Assembly: GCA_013112575.1 (NCBI GenBank)
Contig: JABFGG010000004.1
Location: 248,001-312,000, forward strand
Reading direction: 5' to 3'
DNA length: 64,000 nt
Origin: Chloroflexota bacterium
GTDB taxonomy: Bacteria > Chloroflexota > Anaerolineae > Anaerolineales > UBA11579
Shown here: piece by piece, positions 8,773 through 16,569 of the stretch
Layout: each line of letters opens with the position of its first letter
Numbering within the stretch: position 1 is the first letter of the stretch
Notes under the pieces: model-generated
Seen by the model: only the letters and a program-made list of their open reading frames with translations
Databases searched by the model: none
Told to the model about the DNA's origin: nothing
Made by a program: the position numbers and the translations under genes

Positions 8773-10062
8773 ATGAATAGACCATTACGTCTATCCCTCA
8801 AATTAACAATAGTATTGGTACTCGTACTGACAGTGTCTGCCTATGCACCGGCTTACGCGGCACCCCCGGCGATTGTTGTGAACAGCCTCGAAGACGAGCT
8901 CAACTATGACGGAAAATGCAACTTACGCGAGGCAATTCGCAGCGCCAACAATGTTTCTCAACCATGGCCGGGCTGCACGCAAGGTCAAGTAGGGGGAAAT
9001 AGCATTACTTTCTCGGTGAGCGGCGATATCAAACTCACCGATACCCTGCCAACCATCACAAGGAATCTGGAAATCAAAGCGTATGGGCAGGACGTGAGGA
9101 TCAGCGGGCAAAAACAATTCAGGGTAATGACCGTCTCCACCTCGATTACGCTTGCAATTGGCAACCTAACGATCAGCGACGGCTTCACAACTGGAGACGG
9201 CGGCGGCATCTTCGTTAGTGCAGGCACGTTAAAAGTAGCGGACAGCACCTTCTTCAATAACGTGGCTGAAGGTGATGGTGGAGCCATCCATACTGTTGGT
9301 GGCCAATTTTGGATCACGGACAGCACTTTCTACGACAACACGGCTGATGGTCAGGGGGGTGGTATTTCCGTGGGTCCGAGTCCATTTGTTACTTCAAAAA
9401 TCGAAGACAGTACCTTCTCCGATAATCATGCTCATGACGATGGTGGCGGCATGGCGATTTTGAGTGGTGTGATCAGGATGACAAACAATACTCTTGCAGG
9501 TAACACTGCTGCGGATCTGGGCGGTGGAATCTATAATCTGGGTGTTTTGAAGAGCGCAAATAATACGTTTTCGAATAACAGGGCCTCAGATCGTGGAGGC
9601 GGAATTTGGAATCTCGATGCTTTGACAATCAAGAGCAGCACTTTCTCTGGAAATTACGCCGGGAATTCTGGCGGCGGTATCTACAACCATGGCAACGGGG
9701 TACTGCGCTTGATGAACACGATCCTGGCAAACAGTCCGTCCGGCTATGATTGTTTCAACTCATTCGGAACTATTGCCGTCGATATTCATAATCTGATCGA
9801 GTCCTCTCCAACGAGTAACAGCTGTGGCTCTCCCATGCTGACGGCCGATCCCATGTTGGGCCCCCTGGCCGACAACGGCGGTCCCACCATGACGCATGCC
9901 ATACAACCAGGCTCCCTGGCCCTGGATGCCGGACACAACGGGCGCTGCGCTTCGAATTTGGTATCGAATAAAGACCAGCGTGGTGAGGTGCGCCCGATAG
10001 ATGGCGATGGGGACCAGGTGGCTACCTGCGACATCGGCGCCTTCGAATACCAGGGGCCTTAG
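8773..10062 (+). CDS. Secreted beta-helix protein with CSLREA-type domain
   Basis: A 429-residue secreted protein. After a signal peptide ending AYA, the mature part begins with the CSLREA-like block CNLREAIRSAN, typical of surface proteins in Chloroflexota and other environmental bacteria. A right-handed beta-helix follows, with repeats of the type GDGGGIFV / STFFNNVA / GGAI. The end matches the choice-of-anchor region (PLADNGGPTMTHAIQPGS..ALDAG, DQRG, DIGAFEY). It is probably a cell-surface or exoprotein, perhaps polysaccharide binding, but no catalytic residues are evident. Bases 8504-8772 upstream hold no gene; a TTGACG element near 8720 is the only promoter-like sequence I noticed. Confidence 0.8.
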   Translation: MNRPLRLSLKLTIVLVLVLTVSAYAPAYAAPPAIVVNSLEDELNYDGKCNLREAIRSANNVSQPWPGCTQGQVGGNSITFSVSGDIKLTDTLPTITRNLEIKAYGQDVRISGQKQFRVMTVSTSITLAIGNLTISDGFTTGDGGGIFVSAGTLKVADSTFFNNVAEGDGGAIHTVGGQFWITDSTFYDNTADGQGGGISVGPSPFVTSKIEDSTFSDNHAHDDGGGMAILSGVIRMTNNTLAGNTAADLGGGIYNLGVLKSANNTFSNNRASDRGGGIWNLDALTIKSSTFSGNYAGNSGGGIYNHGNGVLRLMNTILANSPSGYDCFNSFGTIAVDIHNLIESSPTSNSCGSPMLTADPMLGPLADNGGPTMTHAIQPGSLALDAGHNGRCASNLVSNKDQRGEVRPIDGDGDQVATCDIGAFEYQGP

Positions 10063-10095
10063 CAGCAAGCTTGCAGGGCCATAATCTTGAAACAG

Positions 10096-10140
10096 GAAAA
10101 GGCGACCGCACCTGAACTTCGTTCAGGCGGTCGCCTTTTC
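10096..10140 (+). terminator. Long hairpin terminator
   Basis: Thirteen-bp outer stem (GAAAAGGCGACCG / CGGTCGCCTTTTC), a two-base bulge, then a 7-bp inner stem (CCTGAAC / GTTCAGG) and loop TTC. It separates the beta-helix gene from the leaderless promoter at 10155. The T tract is only four long, so termination strength is uncertain. Confidence 0.7.
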
Positions 10141-10154
10141 CAAACTATCTCACC

Positions 10155-10163
10155 TGCTATACT
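10155..10163 (+). promoter_or_regulatory. Extended -10 of a leaderless gene
   Basis: TGC-TATACT, 7 bases before the ATG at 10171 and no Shine-Dalgarno sequence between. Transcription should begin at or next to the start codon. Confidence 0.65.
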
Positions 10164-10170
10164 ACCCCCT

Positions 10171-10794
10171 ATGACTGATACGACTGCCCGCTCTCCACGC
10201 TCATTCCCGACTTCCCCAGCTTTATGGTTCTTCATCTCGCTGGCTCTTATTGCTGTTTTCTCGCTGTTTGGGCCAGAGGAGCAAAGTTTGGGGACAGGGG
10301 TGCGCATCGTGTATTTGCACGGGGTGTGGGTGTGGGCCGCCCTGCTGGGGCTGGGTGGGGCCGCGGTAGTGGGGGCACTGGCTTTGATCGTGCAGCGCGA
10401 TAAGTGGCATCGCTGGTCGGGGGCACTGGCGCGCACCGGATTGTTCTTCTGGATCAGCTATATCCCGCTGTCGATGTGGGCGGCGCAAGTGAACTGGAAC
10501 GGGTTGTTCCTGGCCGAGCCGCGCTGGCGAGTGGCCTTTGTGTTTGCATTGGGCGGGCTGGTAATCCAGGTGGGTTTGCGACTAGTGGAGAACTTGCAGA
10601 TCAGTTCGGTGCTCAACGTGTTCTTTTTCGGGGCTTTGATGTATGCTCTCAACCAGGCTCAGGAAGTCATGCATCCCGCCTCGCCGATCTTCACCTCCGG
10701 CTCATTGCGCATCCAGGGCTTTTTCATCGGGCTGATGCTATTGACCACGCTGGCGGCCTGGCAGTTGACGCGCTGGTGGTATGGGAAGGAGTAA
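10171..10794 (+). CDS. Integral membrane protein of unknown function
   Basis: A 207-residue protein with about six hydrophobic helices. The segment GVRIVYLHGVWVWAALLGL has the look of the first conserved helices of CcmC-like heme-handling proteins (RIxYxHxPxxW), but the diagnostic WGxxWxWD tryptophan-rich loop is not present, so I leave it unassigned. The open frame extends 84 bases further upstream, but those codons run through the terminator hairpin and the -10 box, so the start at 10171 (MTDTTARS) is chosen. A heptamer tract begins right after its stop codon. Confidence 0.65.
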   Translation: MTDTTARSPRSFPTSPALWFFISLALIAVFSLFGPEEQSLGTGVRIVYLHGVWVWAALLGLGGAAVVGALALIVQRDKWHRWSGALARTGLFFWISYIPLSMWAAQVNWNGLFLAEPRWRVAFVFALGGLVIQVGLRLVENLQISSVLNVFFFGALMYALNQAQEVMHPASPIFTSGSLRIQGFFIGLMLLTTLAAWQLTRWWYGKE

Positions 10795-10804
10795 GAGTGT
10801 ATAG

Positions 10805-10867
10805 GAATCAGGTAGCAGGAATCGGGAAACAGTAATCAGTAATTAGGGGAAGGGGTTACAGATTAGG
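10805..10867 (+). repeat. Degenerate heptanucleotide tract C
   Basis: Nine 7-base units in perfect phase, from GAATCAG, GTAGCAG, GAATCGG, GAAACAG, TAATCAG, TAATTAG to GATTAGG. This is the clearest tract. Its unit GAATCAG is the reverse complement of CTGATTC, which occurs twice, 28 bases apart, in tract D on the other side of the next gene. Confidence 0.65.
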
Positions 10868-11825
10868 ATGAGGATAAATTCAATTTTGGGAAAGGGCGTA
10901 GCACGCGCTGCTATGATGGTTCTGCTGGCGGCTTGCGCGCCTGTTGTGGTTGCTCCCACAGAAACGCCGACAACAGAGCCTAGGGTTACTGCTACGGAAA
11001 CTCCTGAGCTGACGAGTACAAAATTACTAACGCGAACTGTTATCCTGACATCGACACCTTATCCTACGTACACCCCTCCACCAATTCCATATCACGAGCG
11101 CCTTTGCGGCCCTTATTCTTTTTCACCTTATGCTGAATGGGTTGCCTGGACAGTTTGTCTAATGGAAGCTAATGGATACCCACGCCTCCGCGCTGAAAAC
11201 TTTGATGAGACAATCGTTTGGGACGCTGAATATAGACTTTCACCTCCCATACCCGATATTGGCTTTGACCCAGTCAAATGGTCAATGGATGGAAAACACC
11301 TTTATTTTAGGATTCATAGTGGAGGGGATGGTTCTTATTCATTATAACTTTGCAGATTTTTTCCAGCGTATGGATTTATCAACCGGTGAGATTGTTGATA
11401 TAGTTTCGCCAAGCCGCTATCCTTGGATTGTCTACACCTTTTCCCCAGATGAAACCAAGTTTATTTTCATTCCAGGATCTGGGCCTGAGCTTGAAGTCAT
11501 TCTACATGACTTGGATACCCATGCTGAAGAAAAAATATCTCTAGCCACCCTGTCCGGTTTCTCCCCTGGAGATATCATTTGGTCTCCGGATGGAACAAAG
11601 ATCGCGTTTGGAGTTTTGGCAAAGAGAGGGGACAACCATAAGGTTGAGGTTTTCGTAGTGGATTTAGTGAAAATTACAGGTGAATCAATTGTGTTGATTG
11701 ACCATTCCCGCCCATATCTAGTGGAATGGGTAAGCGATTCCCAAATATGGATAGATATTGAGAACAAGTTTGAAATTCTTGATATCCAAACTGGCGAACT
11801 TACCCCCGCTACACCCCAACCCTGA
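10868..11825 (+). pseudogene. Frameshifted PD40-type propeller lipoprotein
   Basis: Two overlapping frames together encode one protein of about 318 residues. The first frame (10868-11347) gives a signal peptide with lipobox (LLAACAP), a Thr/Pro linker and the beginning of a beta-propeller (DPVKWSMDGKHLYFRI), then stops. The +1 frame continues the propeller with RMDLSTGEIVDI, FSPGDIIWSPDGTKIAFGV and ends at 11825. One extra base between about 11333 and 11346 explains the break. It may be a decayed gene or an assembly error. The N-terminus resembles that of the lipoprotein at 7238, and the gene is AT-richer than its neighbours. Confidence 0.7.
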
Positions 11826-11863
11826 TTCACGTTTCCTTATTCCTAATAACTGATTCCCTGTAA
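11822..11863 (-). repeat. Degenerate heptanucleotide tract D, inverted
   Basis: Units CTGATTC, ACGTTTC, CTTATTC, CTAATAA, CTGATTC, CCTGTAA read in 7-base steps; CTGATTC occurs twice in phase. On the minus strand this equals the GAATCAG-type tract before 10868, so the frameshifted lipoprotein gene is bracketed by inverted tracts. Confidence 0.55.
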
Positions 11864-11874
11864 TCGCGCTTCCG

Positions 11875-11883
11875 TGATTAAAT
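11875..11883 (+). promoter_or_regulatory. Extended -10 of a leaderless gene
   Basis: TGA-TTAAAT, 6 bases before the ATG at 11890, with no Shine-Dalgarno sequence. Confidence 0.55.
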
Positions 11884-11889
11884 AGCCGG

Positions 11890-13062
11890 ATGCCTGACGA
11901 CACGCCCAGTACTGAAGCGCGCCCTCTTGCCCCCCAGGTCGCCTCCTTTACGGCCATCCACATCATCATCAATACGATGTACCGCATGGTGTATCCCTTC
12001 CTGCCTGCCATTGCGCGTGGTCTGGGGGTAGAGATCACGGCGATTGCACAGGCGCTCACCTGGCGCAACCTGCTGGGGGCTGCCGGGCCCTTTTTGGCGG
12101 CACTCTCTGATAGTCGTGGCCGGCGCGCGGGCATGCTCTTTGGCCTGAGCCTGTTCATCAGCGGCGGGCTTGTAGTGATTGTGTGGCCTACCTTACCGGG
12201 ATTTGTCATTGCCCTGGTGTTCACAACTCTAGGAAAATTCGTGTTCGCCCCCGCCATGTATGCTTATCTGGGCGACCGCGTGCCTTATGACCAACGCAGC
12301 CGCTCCATCGCTTTCACCGAAATGGGATGGTCATTGAGTTCGCTGCTTGGCTTGCCACTGATGGGCCTATTGATCGGGTACTTTGGTTGGTGGGCGCCCT
12401 TCCCGGTTTTGACCGTGCTGGCGATGGGCGGAATGGGCACATTGATCCTGATCTTCCCCCGCGACCCGGTGCAGGTGCGCCAGAGCAACATGCTCAAAAA
12501 TTTCCGGCTGGTGTTCAGCTCCGTGCCTGCGATTGCCGGGCTGGTGATCTACGGTTCACTCAGTGGGGCTCACGAGGTGGTTAATTTGCTGTTTGGGGTG
12601 TGGATGGAAGATGCTTTTGGTTTGCAAATCACGGCTCTGGGTGCAGCCGCCGCCGTGATCGGCATAGCCGAACTAGCTGGAGAGGGCCTGGTGAGCACGC
12701 TCACCGACCGCCTGGGCAAAAAACGCGCCGTTGCGATCGGGTTAATACTAACCGCCCTGTCTGCAATCGTATTACCCATGCTGGGCTTTAACGTGGCCGG
12801 GGCGCTGGCTGGCCTGTTCCTCTTTTACATTACCTTCGAGTTCACCTTCGTCAGCATGATTCCCATGATGACCGAGATATTGCCCGCGGCGCGCGCGACC
12901 CTATTGGCTTTGAGTTTTGCAATTGCTTCACTGGGCCGCGCCCTGGCTTCCCAGGTAGCGATCCCCCTCTACGATATCGGCTTTTGGGCCGGTGCCGTGG
13001 CCGCGCTGATATTTATTCTGATGGCACTGGCCGCCCTAAGCCTTATTCCTGAGGCAGAGTAG
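11890..13062 (+). CDS. MFS transporter
   Basis: A 390-residue carrier with about 12 transmembrane helices in two halves. The loop between helices 2 and 3 has the family motif ALSDSRGRRAGMLFGL, and the second half repeats it as TDRLGKKRAVAIGL. The substrate cannot be read from sequence; the fold is closest to drug or metabolite exporters. It is expressed from a leaderless promoter and its stop lies two bases from the stop of the convergent CBS-domain gene. No terminator hairpin separates them. Confidence 0.85.
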   Translation: MPDDTPSTEARPLAPQVASFTAIHIIINTMYRMVYPFLPAIARGLGVEITAIAQALTWRNLLGAAGPFLAALSDSRGRRAGMLFGLSLFISGGLVVIVWPTLPGFVIALVFTTLGKFVFAPAMYAYLGDRVPYDQRSRSIAFTEMGWSLSSLLGLPLMGLLIGYFGWWAPFPVLTVLAMGGMGTLILIFPRDPVQVRQSNMLKNFRLVFSSVPAIAGLVIYGSLSGAHEVVNLLFGVWMEDAFGLQITALGAAAAVIGIAELAGEGLVSTLTDRLGKKRAVAIGLILTALSAIVLPMLGFNVAGALAGLFLFYITFEFTFVSMIPMMTEILPAARATLLALSFAIASLGRALASQVAIPLYDIGFWAGAVAALIFILMALAALSLIPEAE

Positions 13063-13064
13063 CC

Positions 13065-13715
13065 TTATAGGCTTACGGTCCTCAAGTCAACGATCTTCTC
13101 TACAACGGGTTCGACCACTTTCTTGAGATCGGCTTCTGCTACGCCGTCCACTTTTAATACCAATTCACTGTTCTCGCTACTCTCGCCCATAAAGGTGCCC
13201 AGTGTGATGATATCGCCGCCCGCTTCATAGATAGCCTTGGTTATATTGGCCAATTGGCCAGGGGCATTCTTCACCAGCACGGAAAGGCGTACGCCGGAGT
13301 CACGGGCGCCCATCAACTCCAGGAAGGTCTTGAAGAGGTCGGTTTCGGTGATGATGCCGACAAGTTCGCCATCACGGAGGACCGGCAGCCCGCCGATCTT
13401 GCTATCGCTCATGATGCGAGCCGCTTCCTCGATAGGCGTATCCGCGTTGACCGTAGTCACTTTACTGGTCATCACATCTTTTACCTTGATCTTGCTGAGC
13501 ATGTAATTCAGTTCCCACATGCTGAGGGTAGTGGCATCGGAGGGAGAAGCGTGCAGCAGGTCGCTCTCAGAGACGATACCTAACAGCTTGCCAGCTTTGT
13601 CAACCACGGGAAAGCGGCGCACACCTTCTTTTTTCATTTTGTTGAGCGCTTCCTGCATGGGGTCGTCGGCGTGGATGGTGAGCGGGGGAGATGACATGCG
13701 ATCGGCAACGAACAT
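13065..13715 (-). CDS. CBS-pair and ACT domain protein, AcuB-like
   Basis: A 216-residue regulatory protein. Two CBS motifs (MSSPPLTIHADDPMQEALNK... and MTSKVTTVNADTPIEEAARI...) form a Bateman module that usually binds adenine nucleotides. A C-terminal ACT domain follows from about residue 143 (SVLVKNAPGQLANITKAIYEAGG), which typically senses an amino acid. The arrangement matches AcuB-like proteins. No transporter or enzyme is adjacent, so its client is unknown. A GGAGG element precedes the ATG. Confidence 0.85.
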   Translation of the reverse strand: MFVADRMSSPPLTIHADDPMQEALNKMKKEGVRRFPVVDKAGKLLGIVSESDLLHASPSDATTLSMWELNYMLSKIKVKDVMTSKVTTVNADTPIEEAARIMSDSKIGGLPVLRDGELVGIITETDLFKTFLELMGARDSGVRLSVLVKNAPGQLANITKAIYEAGGDIITLGTFMGESSENSELVLKVDGVAEADLKKVVEPVVEKIVDLRTVSL

Positions 13716-13888
13716 TGTGGCCTCCTGGTATTGTAAGAAGATGAATTAATTGTACATCTAGATTGTGTAAACGGCGGAAAATGTTCAGGTTTTGCTGATG
13801 CTCAAGGCCGCCGATTAATTGTATAAACCAATTACATTAGCGTTTGTGAAGTAAGCACCATTATAATATGCCTGCTTTTATCCGGTTC

Positions 13889-13897
13889 TGCTATAAT
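13889..13897 (+). promoter_or_regulatory. Extended -10 before L,D-transpeptidase gene
   Basis: TGC-TATAAT, 9 bases before the ATG at 13907. A second TATAAT at 13862 directly abuts an upstream in-frame ATG, which therefore cannot be used from it. Confidence 0.65.
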
Positions 13898-13906
13898 CTC
13901 GCCGAT

Positions 13907-15076
13907 ATGAGAAAATCCCTGCGCATTACCCCCCTCCTGATCGTTGGGGCTTTATTGTTAATTCCGCAAGCCGCCCTGGCCGGAGAGAGCGCACCCTGTC
14001 TGCCCGGCATTTATGCAGAGAATGACAGCGATTGTTTGCCGGTGGGCCCTTCGCAATACCTGGAAGATATGGCGGCTTTGGGCATCACCTTCCCCATGCA
14101 GCCTCTGCCTGCAGCCTCACCGGACCCTGAGCTAGGTTATGCCAGCGCCAGTTACGCGCGCGTGACGGTTCCTGAAGCAGAGATTTTCGTTTCCCTGGAA
14201 GAAGCCATCATCGGCAAGAATCCCCTCACGACCATCGAGACGGGATTCAATTACGTTTCCTACATTGACCTGCAGGTCGTTGAAGGCAAAAAATACTACA
14301 TGATCGCCCCAGGCCAGTGGATGCGCGGTGGACAGCTTTCGGGAGGGGTAGCGCCCTCGACCTACGCGGGCCTGGAGTTCTTTGGGACACCGGAGCGCGA
14401 TTTTGGCTGGGTACTTTTCCCCGTGGACGCCCAACGCCAGCCGGGCTTGCAGAACCGCCAGTTCACTGGAATGAACTTCAACCGTTGGGACGTGATCCAG
14501 GTCTATGACCGGCGCGAAGTGGAGGGCCTGGACTGGTACATGGTGGGCCCTGGTCAATGGATTCCCAGCCGCGTGATCAACAATAACATCGTGGGCCAAA
14601 GCGGTGTCGCCCTGGTATACGTCGACTCGCCGCCACCTGCGGAAGTGGACAATGGCCGCTGGGTAGAGATCAACCTCTACGAACAGACCGTCTCAGTATA
14701 TGAAGACAACCAATTGGTATATGCCATGCTGGTCTCAAGTGGCGCTCCCGGTTTCTGGACGCGTCCGGGATTGTTCCAGATCCACGACAGTTATGAGACC
14801 ACACCCATGACCGGGGCCTTCGAGGCCGACCGCTCCGACTTCTATTATCTGGAAGACGTACCCTGGACGCTGTATTTTGATGAAGCGCGTGCCTTCCACG
14901 GTGCCTACTGGCACAACAACTTTGGCTATGTCACCTCGCATGGCTGCGCCAACCTGTCATTCACAGACTCGGCCTGGTTGTTCAACTGGGCTGAACTGGG
15001 CGATTGGGTCTACGTGTGGGATATCTCCGGCGAGACGCCGGTTGACCCCAGCCTGTATGGGGCAGGTGGGGCATAA
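13907..15076 (+). CDS. L,D-transpeptidase (YkuD domain)
   Basis: A 389-residue exported enzyme that forms 3-3 peptidoglycan cross-links. A signal peptide (MRKSLRITPLLIV..ALA) is followed by a long N-terminal region and then the YkuD domain, with the active-site block FHGAYWHNNFGYVTSHGCANL: His, the SHGC cysteine and the following Asn are intact. The N-terminal region contains two related segments (YYMIAPGQWMRGG and WYMVGPGQWIPSR), a short internal duplication. The start is chosen from the -10 box TATAAT nine bases upstream; the longer frame from 13868 would place that box inside the gene. Confidence 0.88.
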   Translation: MRKSLRITPLLIVGALLLIPQAALAGESAPCLPGIYAENDSDCLPVGPSQYLEDMAALGITFPMQPLPAASPDPELGYASASYARVTVPEAEIFVSLEEAIIGKNPLTTIETGFNYVSYIDLQVVEGKKYYMIAPGQWMRGGQLSGGVAPSTYAGLEFFGTPERDFGWVLFPVDAQRQPGLQNRQFTGMNFNRWDVIQVYDRREVEGLDWYMVGPGQWIPSRVINNNIVGQSGVALVYVDSPPPAEVDNGRWVEINLYEQTVSVYEDNQLVYAMLVSSGAPGFWTRPGLFQIHDSYETTPMTGAFEADRSDFYYLEDVPWTLYFDEARAFHGAYWHNNFGYVTSHGCANLSFTDSAWLFNWAELGDWVYVWDISGETPVDPSLYGAGGA

Positions 15077-15100
15077 TCCGCACAATTTCCTGTAATTTCT

Positions 15101-15126
15101 AACGGTTGCCAAGTGCAGCCGTTTTT
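15101..15126 (+). terminator. Hairpin terminator after L,D-transpeptidase gene
   Basis: Stem AACGGTTGC / GCAGCCGTT (one G-T wobble), 5-base loop, then TTTCTTT. Confidence 0.65.
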
Positions 15127-15132
15127 CTTTGA

Positions 15133-15138
15133 TAGAAT
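15133..15138 (+). promoter_or_regulatory. -10 box of a probable leaderless gene
   Basis: TAGAAT, 10 bases before the ATG at 15149 and just after the preceding terminator. Confidence 0.5.
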
Positions 15139-15148
15139 GCGGGGTATT

Positions 15149-16477
15149 ATGAAAATAAACACCAATTCCCACCGACAATATCGCCTTTTCCCGTTACTGG
15201 GTATCTTGCTGCTCGTCAGTTTAGCCTGTTCTGCTTCGAGCCTGACCGATTTGCTCGAACGCGAGACGCCGCCCACGCGCATGCCCGTGGTGACTGCGGC
15301 ACCCACCCTGCCGCCACAGGCTGCGGACAATGTTGAACGCCAGCTTGAGATCTTTGAAGACCTGTGGACAGTGGTCAATGAAGAGTACGTGTACCAGGAC
15401 TTTAACGGTGTGGATTGGGCTGCGACCAAGGTTGAATACCAGGCTTTGATTGAAGCTGGTTTGACTGCCGACGAATTCTACGTGACGCTGGACGAGATGA
15501 TCTTCAGCCTGGGGGATGAGCATTCTGTGTATTTATCTCCCGAACTGGTGGCTGAAGAAGATGCCGAGTTCGCCGGGGCGTTCGAGTACGTGGGTATTGG
15601 TGTTTATATGCAGGCTGTGCCGGAGCGGGAGCGTGCACTGGTGCTGCTGGTTTTCCCCGGCACCCCGGCGGAGGCTGCCGGTTTGAAATCGCGCGATAGC
15701 GTCCTGCTGGTAGATGGCGAACCGGCCATTGGTGCGGATGGATTTATCTCGGAAGCCATTCGTGGTGAGGCAGGCAGCAGCGTAACGCTCACAGTACAAA
15801 CTCCGGGGGAAGAGCCTCGCGAGATAATCGTGAGCCGCGAAGCACTCAACGTGGCTACGCCTGTGCCTTATGAGGTGTTGACCTCGCCTGCCGGGCAGCG
15901 AATTGGTTACGTGCTGTTTGCCAGCTTTGCTGACAGCACCGTGGATGAAGCTCTTGGCGAGGCTTTACGCGCCATGACCGCCGATGGCCCGCTGGACGGT
16001 TTAATCCTTGATAACCGATGGAACGAGGGTGGCTATTTTGACGTACTCAGCAACGTGCTGGGCTATTTTATGCCGGATGGCACGGTGGGCCATTTCGTCA
16101 GCCGATACGACCAGAATGAGTTTGATATCCGGGCAGAAGACATCAACGGCTCCCAGGGCTTGCCACTGGTAGTGATGGTTGGGCCGGGCACGGTCAGCGC
16201 CGGGGAGATCATGGGCGGTGTGCTGGCTGATTTCGACCGTGCCTACGTGATCGGTGAGACTACTTTTGGTAATGTAGAGTCCCTCTCGGGCTATGATTTT
16301 GAGGATGGCTCCCGTGCCTGGATCGCACGCGAGACTTTCCGTGCTTTCAACAACCCGGACGCCAACTGGGAAGATACCGGCATCATCCCCGACCTCACCG
16401 TCACCGGAAATATCGATGAGTTCACCTTACAGGATGACCCTGCCGTGGTGGCTGCCCTGGAGTATTTTGACAATTAA
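15149..16477 (+). CDS. S41-family peptidase-like lipoprotein with PDZ domain
   Basis: A 442-residue lipoprotein (lipobox VSLAC) of the tail-specific protease family. A PDZ domain (LVFPGTPAEAAGLKSRDSVL) precedes the S41 catalytic domain, where the nucleophile serine is in GTVSAGEIMGG. The position that carries the catalytic lysine in CtpA-type enzymes (TFGKG) reads TFGNVES here, so activity may depend on another residue or be lost. The start follows the -10 box TAGAAT by ten bases; the ATG 36 bases further upstream overlaps the terminator. It follows the L,D-transpeptidase, and both act on the cell envelope. Confidence 0.85.
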   Translation: MKINTNSHRQYRLFPLLGILLLVSLACSASSLTDLLERETPPTRMPVVTAAPTLPPQAADNVERQLEIFEDLWTVVNEEYVYQDFNGVDWAATKVEYQALIEAGLTADEFYVTLDEMIFSLGDEHSVYLSPELVAEEDAEFAGAFEYVGIGVYMQAVPERERALVLLVFPGTPAEAAGLKSRDSVLLVDGEPAIGADGFISEAIRGEAGSSVTLTVQTPGEEPREIIVSREALNVATPVPYEVLTSPAGQRIGYVLFASFADSTVDEALGEALRAMTADGPLDGLILDNRWNEGGYFDVLSNVLGYFMPDGTVGHFVSRYDQNEFDIRAEDINGSQGLPLVVMVGPGTVSAGEIMGGVLADFDRAYVIGETTFGNVESLSGYDFEDGSRAWIARETFRAFNNPDANWEDTGIIPDLTVTGNIDEFTLQDDPAVVAALEYFDN

Positions 16478-16569
16478 TTTCGTATAGGCGAATCTTATAC
16501 GATTTTGTAAGTTTCTTTGGGGCTCTTTGCCATTATCCTGTTACATAAAAGTAAACAAAGACTCTTACA

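Noticed and set aside
10805-10867. Heptamer tract as a CRISPR array
   Set aside because: Units are seven bases, contiguous and without spacers, and there are no cas genes.
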